A stretch of DNA of 64,000 nt from Peribacillus simplex (GTDB lineage Bacteria; Bacillota; Bacilli; Bacillales; DSM-1321), in the NCBI RefSeq assembly GCF_900156045.1, contig NZ_FTMX01000003.1:124001-188000 (forward strand), in the 5' to 3' direction. The position numbers and the translations under genes are program-made. Every line of letters starts with the position of its first letter. Positions within the stretch are counted from its first letter, which is position 1. The notes under the pieces are model-generated. The model was not told where the DNA came from. It ran no database searches and worked only from the letters and a program-made list of their open reading frames with translations. Shown piece after piece: positions 1 through 8,837 of the stretch.

Positions 1-584
1 ACATACGGACCTTTTGGAAATCGATGTCGTATTCTTTACAAAGTTCCGGGACACGGTTAGCCAATTCGCCAAGGAATTCGATACCCGTAAATCCTGCTCC
101 TCCAACAACGATCGTCAAGCGGTCTTCATTCTTCTCGGCCTCAGTACTGTACGTGGCGAATTGCAATTGGATATGGTCACGGATTTTTCGTGCAGTGTTC
201 ACATTAGAGATAGAGAAAGCATATTCTTTTAGCCCTTGGATTCCGAATGTTTCCGATTCCGGTCCAAGTCCAATCACTAAATAATCATAAGAAATTTCGC
301 CGTTTTCAAGGATGACTTTTTTGTTCTCTGTTTTCACTTCCAAAACAGAGTCCTGGATGAATTTAACTTTACTGTTAATGACACTTTTGATTGGATAGCG
401 CACACGATCATGATGTAGAGTTCCAGCGGATGCTTCATGCAGCCATGTTGTTTCATAGTGGTAATCATTTTTGTTAACTAATACGATTTCTGCTTCATTT
501 TGACCTAATGCCTTCTGTAAGCGAGTAACAGTCATCAATCCACCATAACCTGCTCCCAAAACAACGATTGTTGGCTTTTTCAAA
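1..584 (-). CDS. yumB: Type II NADH dehydrogenase, YumB-like (partial, 3' end off the left edge)
   Basis: N-terminal ~194 residues of a single-subunit, non-proton-pumping NADH:quinone oxidoreductase that passes electrons to menaquinone at the inner membrane face. The start is TTG at 584, preceded by AAAGGTGG. An FAD-binding Rossmann motif (GAGYGG, residues 10-15) follows at once. A second dinucleotide motif ([11 protein letters not shown], near residue 165) is the NADH site. The gene runs leftward off the window, so the C-terminal membrane-binding part is missing. It is divergent from yumC, as in B. subtilis. Family assignment is firm; the paralogue name is inferred from synteny. Confidence 0.88.
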
Positions 585-1058
585 AGTATTCGTCCACCTT
601 TACGATATTTTCTTGTGATGCTTTCCATAACTAAAATATATTGTCTATCATATTAATTTCCATTATAAAAAGCACTCTTATACATTTGTGACGTATTTCA
701 CGTAACACTTCATAAATGTCATAAAAAATTCATAAAAATTTTACCAAATGATGTATAAGTAAATATTAGTCTTTTTCCCTACCTTTTTCAAGTAACAAAC
801 CGAACTTTTTCGGGTTAAAATAAAGCCGAAAATCGTTACTTTTCACCCAGTTCGAGACCATATTTATACAGTATGCTTAACATTGGCAACGAGTAATTTT
901 ACCCACTTATGAAAGAGAATAAAGAACATTCATCATGAAACCGCCTATATATAGTCAAAACTTTCTCACTTTTCTAACTTTAACCGTTTTTTAAAAGATC
1001 ATCTATGTTAAAATAAGAGAATAAATTTCAGCAAACCTAGTATATCGGAGGGATAACG
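585..1058. other. Intergenic region between divergent yumB and yumC
   Basis: About 470 bases, AT-rich, with no convincing reading frame. It must hold the promoters of both flanking genes. The only distinct sequence element I see is the Rex-like inverted repeat at 686-705, listed separately. Confidence 0.6.
686..705 (-). promoter_or_regulatory. Putative Rex operator upstream of yumB
   Basis: TTGTGA and TTTCAC half-sites separated by four bases resemble the Rex consensus (TTGTGAA-N4-TTCACAA). The element sits about 100 bases upstream of the yumB TTG. Rex senses NADH/NAD+ and represses NADH dehydrogenase genes in Bacillus, so the context fits. The right half-site is imperfect. Confidence 0.38.
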
Positions 1059-2051
1059 TTGGAAGTTAATGAAAAAGTTTATGATATTACCATCATTGGC
1101 GGAGGCCCAGTTGGATTGTTCACTGCATTTTATGGGGGAATGAGACAGGCATCCGTAAAAATCATCGAGAGCCTACCACAATTAGGCGGACAATTGTCGG
1201 CCCTTTATCCTGAGAAATACATCTATGATATCGCTGGTTTCCCCAAAGTGCGCGCACAGGAGCTAGTGAATAATTTGAAAGAACAAATGGCCAAGTTCGA
1301 ACAGGATGTTGTCCTGGAGCAGGCCGTTCAAGAAGTGGAAAAGCAAGCCGATGGAGTTTTCAAGTTAACGACTGATAAAGAAATCCATTACTCCAAAACG
1401 ATTATCATCACAGCTGGTAATGGGGCTTTCCAACCCCGCCGCATCGAGATTGATGATGCAAAAAAATATGAAAGCGGTAACCTTCACTATTTCATCGATG
1501 ATCTCAATCATTTTGCCGGCAAAAAAGTGGTGGTCTTCGGAGGTGGAGATTCAGCGGTGGACTGGGCCCTGATGCTGGAGCCGATCGCCGAGAAAGTGAG
1601 CATCATACACAGAAGAGATAAATTCCGTGCCCACGAACATAGTGTAGAAACACTTAAAAATTCAAAAGTTGAAATAAAGACTCCTTACATACCTTCAGAG
1701 TTGATTGGTACAGACGGACAGATCCACACAATTGTCATCAAGGATACAAATGGTGAAGATACAGAGACGATGGAGGTAGATGCAGTCATCGTCAACTACG
1801 GATTCGTTTCTTCCCTAGGTCCCATTAAGGAATGGGGACTCGATATCCAGAAGAACAGTATTTTGGTGAATTCCAGAATGGAAACGAATATCCCAGGAAT
1901 TTATGCAGCAGGTGATATTGCAACATATGATGGCAAAGTAAAATTGATTGCAAGTGGTTTTGGTGAGGCACCCACTGCCGTCAATCACGCCAAACAATAT
2001 ATCGACCCAAAAGCAAAAGTTCAGCCGATGCACAGCTCTTCCATGTTTTAA
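1059..2051 (+). CDS. yumC: Ferredoxin/flavodoxin-NADP+ reductase type 2, YumC
   Basis: A 330-residue thioredoxin-reductase-like flavoprotein that moves electrons between NADPH and ferredoxin or flavodoxin. FAD motif GGGPVG near residues 13-18; NADPH motif [13 protein letters not shown] near 160; C-terminal FAD loop [11 protein letters not shown] near 284. It lacks the CxxC of true thioredoxin reductases, as expected for the FNR2 class. The TTG start at 1059 follows TCGGAGGGATAACG. Length matches the B. subtilis protein (about 332). It is monocistronic, closed by the terminator at 2061. Confidence 0.93.
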   Translation: MEVNEKVYDITIIGGGPVGLFTAFYGGMRQASVKIIESLPQLGGQLSALYPEKYIYDIAGFPKVRAQELVNNLKEQMAKFEQDVVLEQAVQEVEKQADGVFKLTTDKEIHYSKTIIITAGNGAFQPRRIEIDDAKKYESGNLHYFIDDLNHFAGKKVVVFGGGDSAVDWALMLEPIAEKVSIIHRRDKFRAHEHSVETLKNSKVEIKTPYIPSELIGTDGQIHTIVIKDTNGEDTETMEVDAVIVNYGFVSSLGPIKEWGLDIQKNSILVNSRMETNIPGIYAAGDIATYDGKVKLIASGFGEAPTAVNHAKQYIDPKAKVQPMHSSSMF

Positions 2052-2060
2052 AATCACGCA

Positions 2061-2089
2061 AAAACCCGGCTTTCACAGCCGGGTTTTTT
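2061..2089 (+). terminator. Rho-independent terminator of yumC
   Basis: AACCCGGCT and AGCCGGGTT form a perfect 9-bp stem with a 5-base loop, followed by a T run, 12 bases after the yumC stop. Confidence 0.9.
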
Positions 2090-2204
2090 GTTATCCCCAA
2101 TTGGATGATTGTGGATAACTTATTTCCATTAGTTATCCACAGTGCTTACCCTTGTCTTCTAAGGGTAAAGAGTAGGATAAGCCATGAAAGGAAAATGTAC
2201 ATAT

Positions 2205-2835
2205 ATGAATATTTTAATTGCAGGAGCCAACGGAACGACCGGAAAACAGATCATTGCGGAATTATCAATAAATCCGTAAATGAATGTATACGGGATGATC
2301 CGGAAAGAGAAACAGGCTCAAACGAAAAAGGAACTCGGCGGCCATCCAATCCTTGCAGATATAGAGGGAAATGTGGATAAAGCAGTGGATAACATGGAAG
2401 CCATCATTTTTGCCGCCGGATCTGGACCAAAAACAGGGCCGGATAAAACGACAGCTGTGGATAAGAATGGGGCCATTAAACTGGTTGATGCCGCAAAGAA
2501 GAAGTGGATCGAACGTTTTGTCATGTTAAGCTCTGTCGGTTCTGATAATCCTGATCAAGCCCAAGAAGGAATGCGCCATTATCTCGAAGCAAAGCATGAT
2601 GTGGATGAATATTTAAAAGCAAGCGGGCTGACATACACGATTGTCCGGCCGGTTGCTTTGACAAATGAACAAGCAACCGGAAAAATCTTTGCGGATGATA
2701 AAGTGGATCCTACGAATAAGTCCATTCCAAGGGCCGATGTCGCCGCCGTTCTTGCCCAATCAGTCACAGAGGAAAAAACATTCGAGATTTTAAAGCGGCA
2801 CCCTCCCAATCAAAGTGGCCCTAAACAATATGTAA
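2205..2835 (+). pseudogene. Broken YhfK-like NAD(P)-binding (atypical SDR) protein gene
   Basis: An ATG at 2205 opens with a Rossmann motif (AGANGTTG). An in-frame TAA at 2277-2279 falls where relatives carry an acidic residue after NP, and translation continues in the same frame as VYGMIRKEKQ. The body keeps family hallmarks (FAAGSGPKTG, MLSSVGSDNP, TIVRPVAL). Near 2790-2795 one extra A in TTTTAAAG shifts the frame; removing it restores SGTLPIKVAL and a stop at 2833-2835, matching the usual C-terminus (SGDTPIxxAL). That makes two independent lesions. A restart at ATG 2280 would give a protein lacking the cofactor loop and ending in foreign residues. Sequencing error is possible for the homopolymer site, less so for the nonsense codon. 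Confidence 0.75.
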
Positions 2836-2857
2836 GGCAGCAAATAAGCATAAAAAA

Positions 2858-2879
2858 GGGGCACTTGTTAAAGTGCCCC
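2858..2879. terminator. Bidirectional terminator between the YhfK-like pseudogene and yutM
   Basis: GGGGCACTT / AAGTGCCCC stem with a 4-base loop. It is flanked by an A run on the left and CCC-TTTT on the right, so it can serve both the plus-strand pseudogene and the convergent yutM, whose stop lies 26 bases away. Confidence 0.85.
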
Positions 2880-2904
2880 CCCTTTTCCAATGTTTTGGAG
2901 TTTC

Positions 2905-3267
2905 TTAGCAATTCTCCGGCGTTCCGGCGTTTTTTGCCGTTTTGAAGGAAGACCCGCAACCGCATGAAGCGATAGCATTTGGGTTTTCGATCGTAAAGCC
3001 TCCGCCCATCATCGTTTGTTTATAATCAATTACCGTTCCATTCAATATATCTGCATCCTCGGAGTCAACAAGGATCTTAATTTCAAACTGTTCCAGCTGG
3101 CTGTCTTTTTCCCCGGGCTCTTGTTCAAAACCCATTCCGTAGGATAATCCGCTGCAGCCTCCGCCTTTAACGGCAACTCTTAAAAATGAACCCTCTTCGC
3201 CATTATGTTTCATCATTTCTTTTATCTGAAAAGCGGCAGCTTCCGTTATTTGAACAACTTCACTCAC
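2905..3267 (-). CDS. yutM: A-type Fe-S cluster carrier, YutM (HesB/IscA/ErpA family)
   Basis: A 120-residue scaffold/carrier that delivers Fe-S clusters to apoproteins. The three family cysteines are present: KGGGCSGLSY near residue 42 and the pair in ASCGCGSSF near 105-107. I chose the GTG at 3267 because AAGGAGG lies 7 bases upstream. An in-frame ATG six codons earlier overlaps that Shine-Dalgarno sequence and is unlikely. The GTG start gives exactly the B. subtilis length. Other Fe-S proteins (yutI, suf) are nearby. Confidence 0.93.
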   Translation of the reverse strand: MSEVVQITEAAAFQIKEMMKHNGEEGSFLRVAVKGGGCSGLSYGMGFEQEPGEKDSQLEQFEIKILVDSEDADILNGTVIDYKQTMMGGGFTIENPNAIASCGCGSSFKTAKNAGTPENC

Positions 3268-3399
3268 AATAAATCCCTCCTTCATCTGATATGTGAGATA
3301 AAACTATTTCTCTTTATAGTATATACCAAAGAAATTCCCACGCTCAATTTTCCAGCTTGAAAAAATTCATATTCCCCCACCTATTTTACCAACAAAAAT

Positions 3400-3427
3400 T
3401 TGTTTATATAAAAGTCATAGGTATAAT
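3400..3427 (+). promoter_or_regulatory. Sigma-A-like promoter in front of the DUF2225 pseudogene
   Basis: TTGTTT at 3400-3405 and a perfect TATAAT at 3422-3427, 16-bp spacing, about 50 bases before the damaged gene and its AAAGGGGG ribosome site. The promoter looks intact although the gene is not. Confidence 0.5.
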
Positions 3428-3478
3428 GAAACGATCTGTTGGCCCCAATCCCAAATTGCAATAAAGGGGGTAATCTCC

Positions 3479-4151
3479 ATCGAAGGTATACATCCTCTAT
3501 ATGACAAAAGCATGGAATGCCTTTTATGCAAGCAAAAATCAACCACTAAAAAAGTACGGTCGCGTTTTGTAAAAGCAGCTAAGTATGACACGGACTTTCA
3601 CCCCATTTATGATTCAACCGTTAACGCACTTTACTATAATATTTTTGTTTGCCCTCACTGCGGCTTTTCTTATTCCGAAGATTTCTCCCGGTACTTCCCC
3701 CCACTACAATGGAAACCATTATGGAAAAAGTCAGCTCCCAGTGGGATCCCCATCATTTCAGCCAGGAGAGATCCATTAAAGATGCGATCAATACATACAA
3801 GCTGGCAAGTTATTGCGGAGCTTTAAAAAAGGAAAAACATATAATCCTTGCCGGAATCTGTTTACGGATAGCCTGGCTATACAGGATCAACCAAACCACG
3901 GAACAAGAAGAAAGATTTTTGAGGTTCGCCCTGAAGGAATAAGAAGCATCCTATTCAACAGGGGACTTCAGCGGCACCCAGGTATCTGAAGCAAGGCTCC
4001 TATATCTCGCTGGCGACATTTCAAGATAGGAAATGAAAAGGCAGCCATCATTTATTTTTCATTAGTGTTCGTAAGACAAAAAAATGCCCGGGAAGCCTCC
4101 ATCATCCAGATGGCCAGGGATCGCTTTCAGGAACTTAAGCAGAAACATTGA
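3479..4151 (+). pseudogene. Decayed DUF2225 family gene
   Basis: Pieces of one DUF2225 protein can be read through three frames. The expected start, 8 bases after AAAGGGGG, is ATC rather than ATG. The first piece has the zinc-ribbon-like cysteine pairs (MECLLCKQK, VCPHCGFSYSEDF). A one-base loss in the C run at 3697-3702 shifts the frame to METIMEKVSSQW...LRFALKE. TAA at 3940-3942 replaces an expected Tyr codon before EASYSTGDFSGTQ. A further shift near 4030 is needed to reach NEKAAIIYFS and the final ELKQKH-stop at 4149-4151. Four lesions make a true pseudogene likely. In relatives the protein is an uncharacterised ~230-residue protein with TPR-like repeats after the metal-binding head. Confidence 0.82.
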
Positions 4152-4184
4152 ACATCCCGCCCATTGCTGCATAACTGATAATTA

Positions 4185-4215
4185 AAAAGGCTGTTCCATC
4201 GAGGAACAGCCTTTT
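4185..4215. terminator. Bidirectional terminator between the DUF2225 pseudogene and yuzB
   Basis: AAAAGGCTGTTCC / GGAACAGCCTTTT, a 13-bp perfect stem with loop ATCGA, placed between convergent units with A and T runs on both sides. Confidence 0.9.
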
Positions 4216-4231
4216 AATTCGCCGTTGATGA

Positions 4232-4468
4232 TTAGAACATTTCAAATTCATCAATGTACTTATATATTTTATCCACCAATTCATCCGTTGTGTCACCAAA
4301 AACCACTTCACCGTTTACAAGAGCATATAAGTTACTGGAGCATCTGCCGCAATATCCCAGACAACCATATTCTATGATATCTAAATTCGGATCCCTCTCC
4401 AATCTTTCCAGAGCCTCCTGAGCTCCACTGGCCAGATTGCTTACACAAAATTCAATAATCGGGTACAT
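4232..4468 (-). CDS. yuzB: YuzB family protein (DUF1450)
   Basis: A 78-residue protein with the signature FCVSNLASG at the N-terminus and a cysteine cluster GCLGYCGRC near residues 35-43, the layout of a thioredoxin-like or metal-binding fold. Function is unknown. It sits among Fe-S and redox genes exactly as in B. subtilis. ATG at 4468 follows a GAGGTGAAACA ribosome site. Confidence 0.88.
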   Translation of the reverse strand: MYPIIEFCVSNLASGAQEALERLERDPNLDIIEYGCLGYCGRCSSNLYALVNGEVVFGDTTDELVDKIYKYIDEFEMF

Positions 4469-4754
4469 TGTTTCACCTCACAGTTACTAACAAACCATCT
4501 TATTACTTTTCCCATATACAGTCAATATTTACGCATAAAAAATCAGCCGATTTCAAGATATCGGTTGTGATTTCCTTTTATATTCGTTATACTTTTGTCG
4601 GGGTACGTAAAAAAAGAAAATTATCTAATTTTTTATTCTTGTTACTAATTGGGGTATATATATTTATTTAAACTTTAAAGGGGACCATTTGGGGGAATCC
4701 TATAGTTAAATGCTAGTCAAATTTTCAAGAGATCAAATAAAGGGGAAAAATCAT

Positions 4755-5822
4755 ATGAAGAATCTAGTCATACTTGGTGGCGGGTATGGTGGTATGCGCA
4801 TGTTGCAAAGATTGCTGCCTAATCAGCTTCCTGAAAATGTGAGCATCACGCTTATCGACCGTAATCCTTATCACTGCTTAAAAACGGAATATTATGCTTT
4901 AGCAGCAGGTACCATTCCAGATCAGCACATCCGTGTTGCATTTCCTGAACATCCTCGCTTGAAGAACGTATACGGAGAAGTACTTTCCATCGATATGGAA
5001 AATAAACAAGTCATTATAGAAAATCAAGATCCTGTCGTTTATGATGATTTAGTCATTGGCCTTGGCTGCGAAGATAAATACCACGATATTCCTGGTGCAG
5101 ACACACATACTTACAGTATCCAAACAATCGATAAATCACGCCGCACATATTCAGCTTTGAATAATTTAGGTGCCGGTGCAACCGTTTCTATCGTTGGTGG
5201 CGGACTGAGTGGTGTTGAGCTTGCAAGTGAATTGATTGAAAGCCGTTCAGATTTAAACGTTAAGCTATTCGACCGTGGACCGCATATTTTATCTGCATTC
5301 CCAGAAAGATTAAGTACTTTTGTTGAATCATGGTTCGATAAACATACAATCGAGATCGTCCACCATTCAAATATAACGAAAGTTGAACCAAACCTTCTTT
5401 ATAATGGCGACGAAGCCGTTCAAAGCGATGTCATCGTATGGACAGCTGGAATTCAGCCAAGTAAGATCATCCGCGATATGGATATTGAAAAGGACCGTCA
5501 AGGAAGAGCTGTTCTGACTCCTCAGCATTTCCTTCCTAATGATGACAGCATCTTTGTCGTCGGCGACTGTGCGAGCCTGCCTCATGCGCCAAGTGCTCAA
5601 TTAGCGGAGTCCCAAGCAGAGCAAATCGTCCAAGTTCTTGTGAAGAAATGGGCAAATGAACCACTTCCGGAAAGCTTCCCTACGATGAAATTAAAAGGAA
5701 CATTAGGTTCCCTTGGGAAGAAACAAGGTTTTGGACTTGTTGCAAATCGCCCAATCACAGGCAGAGTGGCACGCCTTATGAAATCAGGCATCCTCTGGAT
5801 GTATAAATACCATAACGGTTGA
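4755..5822 (+). CDS. yutJ: NADH dehydrogenase-like flavoprotein YutJ
   Basis: A 355-residue pyridine nucleotide-disulfide oxidoreductase of the NDH-2 type. FAD motif VILGGGYGGMRM starts at residue 4; NADH motif VSIVGGGLSGVELASEL lies near 152; FAD-binding VVGDCASLPHAPSAQLAESQAEQ lies near 270. The C-terminus ends soon after a short hydrophobic stretch, so it is shorter than canonical Ndh (about 390-400). ATG 4755 is preferred over an earlier in-frame ATG at 4710 because AAAGGGG stands 9 bases upstream. It is the second NDH-2-like gene in this window; its physiological acceptor is unknown. Confidence 0.88.
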   Translation: MKNLVILGGGYGGMRMLQRLLPNQLPENVSITLIDRNPYHCLKTEYYALAAGTIPDQHIRVAFPEHPRLKNVYGEVLSIDMENKQVIIENQDPVVYDDLVIGLGCEDKYHDIPGADTHTYSIQTIDKSRRTYSALNNLGAGATVSIVGGGLSGVELASELIESRSDLNVKLFDRGPHILSAFPERLSTFVESWFDKHTIEIVHHSNITKVEPNLLYNGDEAVQSDVIVWTAGIQPSKIIRDMDIEKDRQGRAVLTPQHFLPNDDSIFVVGDCASLPHAPSAQLAESQAEQIVQVLVKKWANEPLPESFPTMKLKGTLGSLGKKQGFGLVANRPITGRVARLMKSGILWMYKYHNG

Positions 5823-5843
5823 TTCCAACCCATGCTATATTAA

Positions 5844-5884
5844 ACTGGCCCAATGAGCTGCATGCAGCTCATGGGTCAGTTTTT
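5844..5884 (+). terminator. Terminator of yutJ
   Basis: A long hairpin, ACTGGCCCAATGAGCTGC against GCAGCTCATGGGTCAGT, with a minimal loop, then TTTTTCTT. It lies between convergent yutJ and yuzD and may act both ways. Confidence 0.85.
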
Positions 5885-5903
5885 CTTATTTCTTCATTAT
5901 ATA

Positions 5904-6233
5904 TCACCCTTGCATCGTATATCCGTATTTTTCCATGGTTTCCACTACTTTTTTCAGACGCACATTTCCTTCTGCAATGATGTCACCTTCAATGAGGACC
6001 AGTGGATAAAATAAATCATCCTCGATCATCTTCGCGGCAAAGCTCTTTTGCTTCAACGATTCTGGGGGATTATACATATCTATATAGGATATTTTGAATT
6101 TCTGATCAGGAAACTTTCTCGTTAAAGCGGCTTCTAACCACTCGCAGGTATCTTTCGAAGAGGGGAGATTCACACAACTCGCGCAAATTTGCTCCGCTCC
6201 ATACACTTCTATCTCAATTTCTTTCATTACCAT
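5904..6233 (-). CDS. yuzD: YuzD family thioredoxin-like protein (DUF1462)
   Basis: A 109-residue protein with an N-terminal CASC motif (residues 17-20) in a beta-strand/Cys context (VYGAEQICASC), consistent with a small thiol-disulfide or Fe-S-linked thioredoxin fold. The ATG at 6233 is 6 bases after AAGGAGG; a second ATG two codons later is possible. It is divergent from yutI, as in B. subtilis. Exact function unknown. Confidence 0.87.
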   Translation of the reverse strand: MVMKEIEIEVYGAEQICASCVNLPSSKDTCEWLEAALTRKFPDQKFKISYIDMYNPPESLKQKSFAAKMIEDDLFYPLVLIEGDIIAEGNVRLKKVVETMEKYGYTMQG

Positions 6234-6400
6234 ACTCTTCCTCCTTCATTTTAGTATGTTTACTTCATTTTGAGTACTTTTTAGAACCATTCACCTGTTT
6301 CCATCTTACCAGAATAATATAGATTATATTTCCGCAAAGTTACAGTTGGATTTTTTATTACCTTCGCATTATAATATGATTAGGAAAGGAGTCGATTGCA

Positions 6401-6640
6401 ATGTCCGACCAACAAACAATGGAAGTCCAAGTTCAAGAGGTTCTAGATAAGCTTCGTCCGTTTCTTCTTCGTGATGGCGGTGACTGTGAACTAGTTGACG
6501 TAGAAGATGGAATTGTAAAATTACGATTACTAGGAGCATGCGGAAGCTGTCCAAGTTCGACCATTACGCTAAAAGCTGGGATTGAGCGTGCCCTTCTTGA
6601 AGAAGTTCCCGGTGTAGTGGAAGTTGAACAAGTTTTCTAA
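6401..6640 (+). CDS. yutI: NifU/NfuA C-terminal domain Fe-S scaffold YutI
   Basis: A 79-residue Nfu-type protein that holds a [4Fe-4S] cluster at a dimer interface and hands it to targets. The DGG helix ([11 protein letters not shown], residues 22-32) and CxxC motif (GACGSCPSS, near 47-52) are intact. The ATG follows AAAGGAG by 10 bases. It is shorter at the N-terminus than the annotated B. subtilis protein, but it contains the whole Nfu domain. Confidence 0.92.
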   Translation: MSDQQTMEVQVQEVLDKLRPFLLRDGGDCELVDVEDGIVKLRLLGACGSCPSSTITLKAGIERALLEEVPGVVEVEQVF

Positions 6641-6747
6641 TAGCCCTTTAAAATAACATGCATCGTATGGATGAAGGATCACTTTATCTATAAACGTTCA
6701 ACCTTTTGCATGCAGGCCGGAATCATTTCTGGACTGTAATAAAAATA

Positions 6748-6810
6748 AAGCTGACTCGGCTTTTGCCCTATCAAATGAATTGATACGGCTTGACACGGGT
6801 CAGCTTTTTT
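6748..6810. terminator. Terminator between yutI and thrB
   Basis: AAAGCTGACTCG pairs with CGGGTCAGCTTT (one mismatch). An inner stem TATCAA/TTGATA in the loop is followed by TTTTTT. It lies between convergent genes. Confidence 0.78.
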
Positions 6811-6834
6811 ATATGGAAGGCAAATCAATATGGC

Positions 6835-7779
6835 TCACGATTTCAAAAACTTCAATTCCTTTTTTTCCTGCTCTGAAAGGATTGCCGTATAACTGCCCTC
6901 ATTATCGATTTCCAATTCTTTCACAAGGAATTCCGGAAACCTTTCTTTTAAACCAGTGAGCAAACCTTCACTTTTTTCTGCAGATGATAAGCATAGAACA
7001 GTTGGTCCCGCTCCGCTTAGTGCTGCACCAAATCCGCCTTCATTAAGGACAACTTCTTCTATAAGCGCTAAATGAGGAACCAACTCGGCTCTATATGGCT
7101 GATGGAAACGATCACTTTGCATCATTTCACCAACAAGCTTCCAATCTTTTGATAGAACTCCCGCCAGCAAAACATTTGCGGCTGCACTTCCGCTTATCGC
7201 ATCTTTATAGGAAAGCGAATTCGGAAGGACATTTCTTGAATCCTCAGTAAGCAATTCAAAATTGGGAATGACAGCAATCACCTTAACTCCCTCGATTGGA
7301 AACGACACGACATCCGTTCTTTCATCCGTATGAAGGCCCACAACCAATCCACCATACACAGATGCCCCCGCATTATCCGGATGCCCCTCAAAGATGGAAG
7401 CATGCCTATTTTTCTCATCATCGGATAAATGAAGTTTACCAACGATGTTCGCCAATTCAATCCCCGCCACAATGGCCGAGGCACTGCTTCCAAGACCCCG
7501 AGCAAGTGGAATTTCGCTAGAAACGAAAAGCCGGCATGGGGATAGTTCCTTTCCATAGGAAGCCGCCGTTTCCTTGGCAATTTGGACGATATAATTACGA
7601 TCATCCCTTGGAAAAACAGACATTTCCTCTGAAAGCGGAACGACCTCCCAATGATCTGATGAAGATCCGTGTATTTCCAGGTAAAGTCCTAACGCCAAGC
7701 CGATGGAATCGAATCCTGGGCCTAAGTTGGCCGTACTTGCTGGTACACGGATCAAGAACATCTCCGATTCTGCACTCAT
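6835..7779 (-). CDS. thrB: Homoserine kinase
   Basis: ATP-dependent phosphorylation of L-homoserine to O-phosphohomoserine, the step before threonine synthase. A 314-residue GHMP kinase: substrate motif [20 protein letters not shown] at residues 12-31; ATP-binding [13 protein letters not shown] near 88-100; C-terminal [14 protein letters not shown] near 255. The start ATG overlaps the thrC stop in an ATGA, so translation is coupled. Last gene of the hom-thrC-thrB operon. Confidence 0.97.
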   Translation of the reverse strand: MSAESEMFLIRVPASTANLGPGFDSIGLALGLYLEIHGSSSDHWEVVPLSEEMSVFPRDDRNYIVQIAKETAASYGKELSPCRLFVSSEIPLARGLGSSASAIVAGIELANIVGKLHLSDDEKNRHASIFEGHPDNAGASVYGGLVVGLHTDERTDVVSFPIEGVKVIAVIPNFELLTEDSRNVLPNSLSYKDAISGSAAANVLLAGVLSKDWKLVGEMMQSDRFHQPYRAELVPHLALIEEVVLNEGGFGAALSGAGPTVLCLSSAEKSEGLLTGLKERFPEFLVKELEIDNEGSYTAILSEQEKKELKFLKS

Positions 7780-8837
7780 GCCTGCTTCACACCCTGCAGA
7801 TGTTCTAAAATGACTTCTTCATCCATTGGCAGCAATGTCGGTTGAATCGTGCTTGTATTGACTGCCACATTCGGATCTTTCAATCCATTTCCAGTCAATA
7901 CAGCGACAATCTTACTTCCTTTTTTGATTTCTCCGCTTTTTAGTTGTTTATAGATACCTGCAATGGAAGCACAAGATGCCGGCTCTGCAAATACCCCTTC
8001 TTTTTTAGCAAGGAAATGATAGGCTTCCAGAATTTCTTCGTCTGTCACCTCATCAATTTTGCCTTTGGATTCATTTGCTGCTTCCACAGCAAAGTTCCAA
8101 CTTGCAGGATTTCCAATCCGGATGGCTGTTGCAATCGTTTCTGGATTTTCAATGATGCTATCCCGGACAATTGCAGCCGCACCTTCAGCTTCGAACCCTC
8201 TCATTTCAGGAAGGCCCGTTTGTTTTGATTCGTTATATTCTTTAAACCCTTTCCAGTATGCAGTTATATTACCTGCATTCCCGACAGGAAGCGCCAAAAT
8301 ATCCGGTGCCGAGCCGAGAGCATCACAAATTTCGAAAGCAGCTGTCTTCTGCCCTTCAATCCGGTATGGGTTGACCGAATTCACAAGAGTTATCGGTGAG
8401 CTCTCACTAAGTGAACGGACGATTTTTAAAGCCTGGTCGAAGTTCCCTTCGATCGAGATGATTTCCGCTCCATACATAACGGCTTGGGCAAGCTTGCCCA
8501 TGGCTATTTTACCTTCCGGGATGACAACGATACAGCGCAGGTTCGCACGGGCCGCATAAGCTGCTGCGGCTGCTGATGTATTCCCGGTGGAAGCACAGAT
8601 GATCGTGTCGCTGCCCTCTTCTATCGCTTTGGCGACGGCCATGACCATTCCGCGGTCTTTAAACGACCCAGTTGGATTTGCCCCTTCATATTTTACATGT
8701 AAGTCGATTCCCCACTCTTCGGATAATCGATTCAGTCTGATTAAAGGTGTATTACCCTCCAAAAGGGTTAGTGCGGGTGTGTTTTCATTAACGGGTAAAA
8801 AATCTTTATACGTACTTATAAGTCCTTGCCAGCTCAT
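7776..8837 (-). CDS. thrC: Threonine synthase
   Basis: PLP enzyme converting O-phosphohomoserine to L-threonine and phosphate. 353 residues, the short bacterial form. The PLP lysine lies in [11 protein letters not shown] (near residue 60); a phosphate-binding glycine loop ([15 protein letters not shown]) is near 185. It overlaps hom by ATGA upstream and thrB by ATGA downstream, which keeps the three enzymes in step. Confidence 0.97.
   Translation of the reverse strand: MSWQGLISTYKDFLPVNENTPALTLLEGNTPLIRLNRLSEEWGIDLHVKYEGANPTGSFKDRGMVMAVAKAIEEGSDTIICASTGNTSAAAAAYAARANLRCIVVIPEGKIAMGKLAQAVMYGAEIISIEGNFDQALKIVRSLSESSPITLVNSVNPYRIEGQKTAAFEICDALGSAPDILALPVGNAGNITAYWKGFKEYNESKQTGLPEMRGFEAEGAAAIVRDSIIENPETIATAIRIGNPASWNFAVEAANESKGKIDEVTDEEILEAYHFLAKKEGVFAEPASCASIAGIYKQLKSGEIKKGSKIVAVLTGNGLKDPNVAVNTSTIQPTLLPMDEEVILEHLQGVKQA

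Noticed and set aside
2280..2945. Plus-strand frame from ATG 2280 as an intact 221-residue protein
   Set aside because: It lacks the NAD-binding loop, has no ribosome site, and its last ~50 residues read through a frameshift, a terminator and the opposite-strand yutM gene.
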